A DNA stretch of 64,000 nucleotides from DATAGF01 sp963834875 (GTDB lineage: Bacteria > Actinomycetota > Thermoleophilia > Miltoncostaeales > Miltoncostaeaceae). How positions within the stretch are numbered: the first letter of the stretch is position 1; each line of letters opens with the position of its first letter. The stretch spans positions 6,369 to 70,368 of the forward strand of contig CAWIDG010000017.1 of the NCBI GenBank assembly GCA_963834875.1. Direction: 5' to 3'. Below the pieces are notes generated by a model, which saw only the letters and a list, made by a program, of their open reading frames with translations, was not told where the DNA came from and searched no databases. A program made the translations under genes and the position numbers. This document shows positions 61,754 to 64,000 of the stretch, piece after piece.

Positions 61754-62280
61754 GGAAGGTCGTGCTCTACGAGCTGCTCTCCCTGGAGGGCGTGGCGGAG
61801 GAGCCCAGCTGGTTCCTCGACGCGGGCCCCGAAGTCTTCGAGAACCTCGGCCGCATCATCGGGTCTCAGGACGACGTCCTCCTCGGCCGCAGGACCTATG
61901 ACGACTGGGCCGGGTACTGGCCCACATCCGATCTCGAGCCCTTCGCGAGCTTCATCAACACGACCCGCAAGCACATCGTCACCTCGAGCGCGCCCGCGCT
62001 GGAATGGGCGAACTCGACAGTCGTCACCACCCCGGTGGCCAAGTACGTCGCCGCCCTGAAGGGACGCCCCGGGGGCGACATCGGGATACACGGGAGCATC
62101 GCGCTGGCCCAGTCCCTGCTGCGCGCCCGCCTGGTCAACGAGCTGCGGCTCGTTATCGCCCCGGTGGTCGCCGGCCGCGGCCGGCGGCTGTTCGATGGCG
62201 ACGACGACCTCCAGAGGCTGGAGCTGCTCGACATCGCGCGCACGCCGAACGGCACGCTGTTCCTCGCCTACCGGGCATGA
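61750..62280 (+). CDS. Dihydrofolate-reductase-family (RibD_C) protein 2
   Basis: This 176-residue paralogue of the preceding gene reads RKVVLYELLSLEGVAEEPSWF, DDVLLGRRTYDDWAGYWP, GGDIGIHGSIALAQSLLRARLVNELRLVIAPVVAGRGRRLF (in part). It overlaps the first gene by ATGA, suggesting a heteromeric or paired function. It probably arose by tandem duplication followed by strong divergence. Confidence 0.87.
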   Translation: MRKVVLYELLSLEGVAEEPSWFLDAGPEVFENLGRIIGSQDDVLLGRRTYDDWAGYWPTSDLEPFASFINTTRKHIVTSSAPALEWANSTVVTTPVAKYVAALKGRPGGDIGIHGSIALAQSLLRARLVNELRLVIAPVVAGRGRRLFDGDDDLQRLELLDIARTPNGTLFLAYRA

Positions 62281-62355
62281 CGCAGGACCCGAGCCTGGCG
62301 CCGCAAGCGCCGCAGCGTGCCGTTCGCCGCCCTCGCCGCACGACAGAATGCCACC

Positions 62356-63291
62356 GTGGACTCCGTCCCTCCTCCGTCCGGCGAGCAGGTCGAGCTGCGC
62401 TTCGAGCCGTGGTCGGCGGTGGTCGTGGAGGTGGGCGGCGGCCTGCGCGAGCTCCGGCACAAGGGCGCGCCGCTGCTCGACGGGTACGCCGTCGACGAGA
62501 TGGCCAGCGGCGGGCGCGGCCAGCCTCTGCTCCCCTGGCCGAACCGGCTGGCCGGCGGCCGCTACCTGTTCGGCGGGCGCGAGATCGAGGTGCCGGTCAA
62601 CGAGCGCTCGACGGGCTCGGCCATCCACGGCCTGGCGCGCTGGAGCGCGTGGCGCATCACCGAGCAGACGCCGTCGCGGTGCGCGGTGGAGCTGCGCCTG
62701 CACCCGCAGCCGCCCTACCCGTTCACGGCCGACCTGAGGATCGACTACGCCCTCGGCGAGACGGGGCTGGCGGTGACGCTGCGCGCGGCCAACGCAGGCG
62801 CCACCGACCTGCCGGTCGGGGCCGGGTTCCACCCGTACCTCACGCTCGGGACCGAGATCATCGACGCGGTGTCCGCCCGGGTGCCCGCCGCGGCCTGGCT
62901 GCCGACCGACTCCCGCGGCATACCCACCGGTGAGCGCCGGCCGGTATCCGGCGACCTCGACCTGCGCGCCGGCCCGGCGCTGGGCAACCGCGCACTCGAC
63001 CACTGCTTCACCGACCTCGATCGCGACGAGGACGGCCTGGCGCGCGTGGTCCTCACGCGGCCTGACGGGGGCGCTGCGACGCTCTGGATGGACGAGGCCT
63101 GGCCCTTCGTCATGGTCTTCACCGGCGACACGGTCGAGCCGGCGCGACGCCGGCGCGGCCTGGCCGTCGAGCCGATGACCTGCGCGCCCGACGCGTTCAA
63201 CTCGGGTGACGGCCTGCGGGTGCTGCGCCCAGGCGAGTCCTTCACCGGACGGTGGGGGATCGCCTACGAGCCGGAGGGGCCCGGGTCGTAG
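62356..63291 (+). CDS. Aldose-1-epimerase-family protein
   Basis: This 311-residue galactose-mutarotase-like beta-sandwich protein has GGRGQPLLPWPNRLAGGRYLFGG, SAIHGLARWSAW (first active-site His), GAGFHPYLTLG (second His), and the C-terminal GLAVEPMTCAPDAFN with the catalytic Glu. It would interconvert anomers of a hexose or act as an oxidase-like relative. Start GTG at 62356 lies six bases after CAGAAT, a -10-like box. A GTG at 62317 would add 13 poorly structured residues. It overlaps tail-to-tail with the next gene. Confidence 0.87.
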   Translation: MDSVPPPSGEQVELRFEPWSAVVVEVGGGLRELRHKGAPLLDGYAVDEMASGGRGQPLLPWPNRLAGGRYLFGGREIEVPVNERSTGSAIHGLARWSAWRITEQTPSRCAVELRLHPQPPYPFTADLRIDYALGETGLAVTLRAANAGATDLPVGAGFHPYLTLGTEIIDAVSARVPAAAWLPTDSRGIPTGERRPVSGDLDLRAGPALGNRALDHCFTDLDRDEDGLARVVLTRPDGGAATLWMDEAWPFVMVFTGDTVEPARRRRGLAVEPMTCAPDAFNSGDGLRVLRPGESFTGRWGIAYEPEGPGS

Positions 63292-63662
63292 CCGCCGCGC
63301 GTGCCCGGCGGCCAGAAGGGCCACTCCTCGAAGCTCGTGCAGCGGCCGTCGGGGGCGAGCCGGACGATCCAGAGGTCCTGGAAGGGCTGGTCCTTCGGCG
63401 CCGTGTAGTGGACCCAGACCCGGACCACGCCGACGTCGCCCTCGACCGCGACCACCTCGCTCGCCATGCTGAACTCCTCGCCGGGCTCGCGGCCGGCCTC
63501 CCACATCCGCCGGATCGCCGTGAGCCCGGCGTAGGGGCGCTCGAAGGGCGCGGTCGAGTAGGTCGCGGCCTCGGCGAAGACGTCGCCGAGGGACTCGACC
63601 CCGGGCGCTCGCCACGCCCGCTCGTAGGCGTCCACCCAACGGCTCAGCTCGGCGCGGTCCAT
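63264..63662 (-). CDS. SnoaL/NTF2-like protein
   Basis: This 132-residue protein has LSRWVDAYERAWRAPGVESLGDVFAE, YAGLTAIRRMWEAGREPGEEF and WVHYTAPKDQPFQDLWIVRLAPDGRCTSFEEWPFWP (in part), matching the NTF2-like SnoaL pattern with a Trp-rich pocket. The ATG at 63662 follows a TAGCCT box by seven bases. Its last 28 bases overlap the convergent epimerase gene. The function is unknown. Confidence 0.82.
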   Translation of the reverse strand: MDRAELSRWVDAYERAWRAPGVESLGDVFAEAATYSTAPFERPYAGLTAIRRMWEAGREPGEEFSMASEVVAVEGDVGVVRVWVHYTAPKDQPFQDLWIVRLAPDGRCTSFEEWPFWPPGTRGGYDPGPSGS

Positions 63663-63669
63663 CGGCGAC

Positions 63670-63675
63670 AGGCTA
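63670..63675 (-). promoter_or_regulatory. -10 box TAGCCT (minus strand), probable leaderless promoter
   Basis: TAGCCT ends seven bases before the ATG at 63662. It is back to back with the tRNA-Val gene on the other strand. Confidence 0.45.
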
Positions 63676-63719
63676 ACGCGGCCCGCGGGGCTGGTATCGT
63701 GATCCGGCCGACGCGGTCC

Positions 63720-63791
63720 GGGCGGTTAGCTCAGCGGTAGAGCGCCTGCCTTACACGCAGGTGGCCGGCGGTTCGATCCCGTCACCGCCCA
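63720..63791 (+). tRNA. tRNA-Val (TAC anticodon)
   Basis: This 72-base gene has acceptor GGGCGGT/ACCGCCC, a D-arm with TAGCTCAGCGGTAGAGC, anticodon stem CCTGC/GCAGG around CTTACAC (TAC), and T-arm GGCGG-TTCGATC-CCGTC. The discriminator is A and no CCA is encoded. It stands 24 bases before tRNA-Asp, so the two are probably one transcript. Confidence 0.93.
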
Positions 63792-63815
63792 CCTCCCGCC
63801 CGCCGGCGGCGCCGT

Positions 63816-63890
63816 GGGGGTGTAGCTCAGATTGGTTAGAGCACCGGACTGTCAATCCGGAGGCCGCGGGTTCGAGTCCCGTCACTCCCG
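63816..63890 (+). tRNA. tRNA-Asp (GTC anticodon)
   Basis: This 75-base gene has acceptor GGGGGTG pairing with CACTCCC (one G-U), anticodon stem CCGGA/TCCGG around CTGTCAA (GTC), T-arm GCGGG-TTCGAGT-CCCGT, and discriminator G as usual for Asp. Confidence 0.94.
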
Positions 63891-63896
63891 CTCCTG

Positions 63897-63925
63897 AGAG
63901 GCCCTGCTCCGGCGGGGCTTTCTCG
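63897..63925 (+). terminator. Terminator of the tRNA-Val/tRNA-Asp unit
   Basis: A hairpin with GCCCTGC and GCGGGGC arms around TCCG is followed by TTTCT directly after tRNA-Asp. It is a good intrinsic-terminator arrangement. Confidence 0.65.
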
Positions 63926-64000
63926 TCCTGGGGCCGCCGGCTGGTTCAGCTGGTCGGGGTGTTGACGGGTGTCACGGGCAACGCCGACCTGCACGCCACC

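Overview
The window is a very GC-rich actinobacterial chromosome segment. Gene content (CoxG and CO-dehydrogenase-type subunits, LCP protein, DHA2 efflux pump, LAL-type LuxR regulator, many small VOC/SnoaL/DHFR-like proteins), GTGA/ATGA overlapping starts and frequent TANNNT boxes 6-9 bases before start codons suggest a Thermoleophilia/Solirubrobacterales-like actinobacterium. This placement is an inference from style and remembered families, not a measured phylogeny. About 25 single-base frame breaks cut otherwise complete genes, so the sequence is probably an error-containing (long-read or metagenome) assembly. I annotate such genes across the break and note where it lies.

Layout. 1-7007 (+): an operon for a nucleoside/purine-type ABC importer, a CoxG-like protein, a PucG-like aminotransferase, an XdhB/CoxM FAD subunit and a GMC oxidoreductase. 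7.0-12.4 kb: a tRNA 3' fragment, a small secreted protein, a receiver/thioredoxin-reductase-like flavoprotein, and a TetR-DHA2 efflux pair sharing an operator. 12.4-18.4 kb (-): a tightly packed four-gene operon of two secreted seven-repeat (probable beta-propeller) proteins with the same C-terminal triple module, a DUF5995 protein and a poly-gamma-glutamate hydrolase; a CapA-type lipoprotein lies just beyond it. 18.7-36.4 kb: cupin, VOC proteins, LigD-type polymerase, an M23 peptidase with peptidoglycan-binding repeats, amidohydrolase, acyl-CoA synthetase, DUF2235 hydrolase, tandem USP, STAS protein and LCP ligase. 36.4-40.2 kb: alcohol dehydrogenase, DUF59-like protein and amidohydrolase (an arrangement known from propane monooxygenase loci) facing an IclR regulator. 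40.3-46.5 kb: DUF1697, zinc metallopeptidase, a XamI-like type II restriction-modification pair, alpha/beta hydrolase and a disulfide oxidoreductase.

46.5-50.7 kb is the accessory part. A compact transcription unit (10-codon ORF with an extended Shine-Dalgarno, structured RNA, terminator) abuts an intact tRNA-Glu, whose 3' 42 bases recur 3.9 kb downstream. Between the copies lie only secreted proteins, including a virginiamycin-lyase-like propeller with RTX repeats; no integrase is visible. 50.8-63.7 kb: small proteins, a LAL regulator, VOC/GYD/SnoaL/DHFR-like proteins, a PQQ-type sugar dehydrogenase lipoprotein and an aldose epimerase, ending in tRNA-Val and tRNA-Asp with a terminator.

The most coherent candidate for an undescribed system is the 12.4-18.4 kb surface-protein/poly-gamma-glutamate operon. 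The short-ORF RNA unit beside the tRNA-Glu island is the second.
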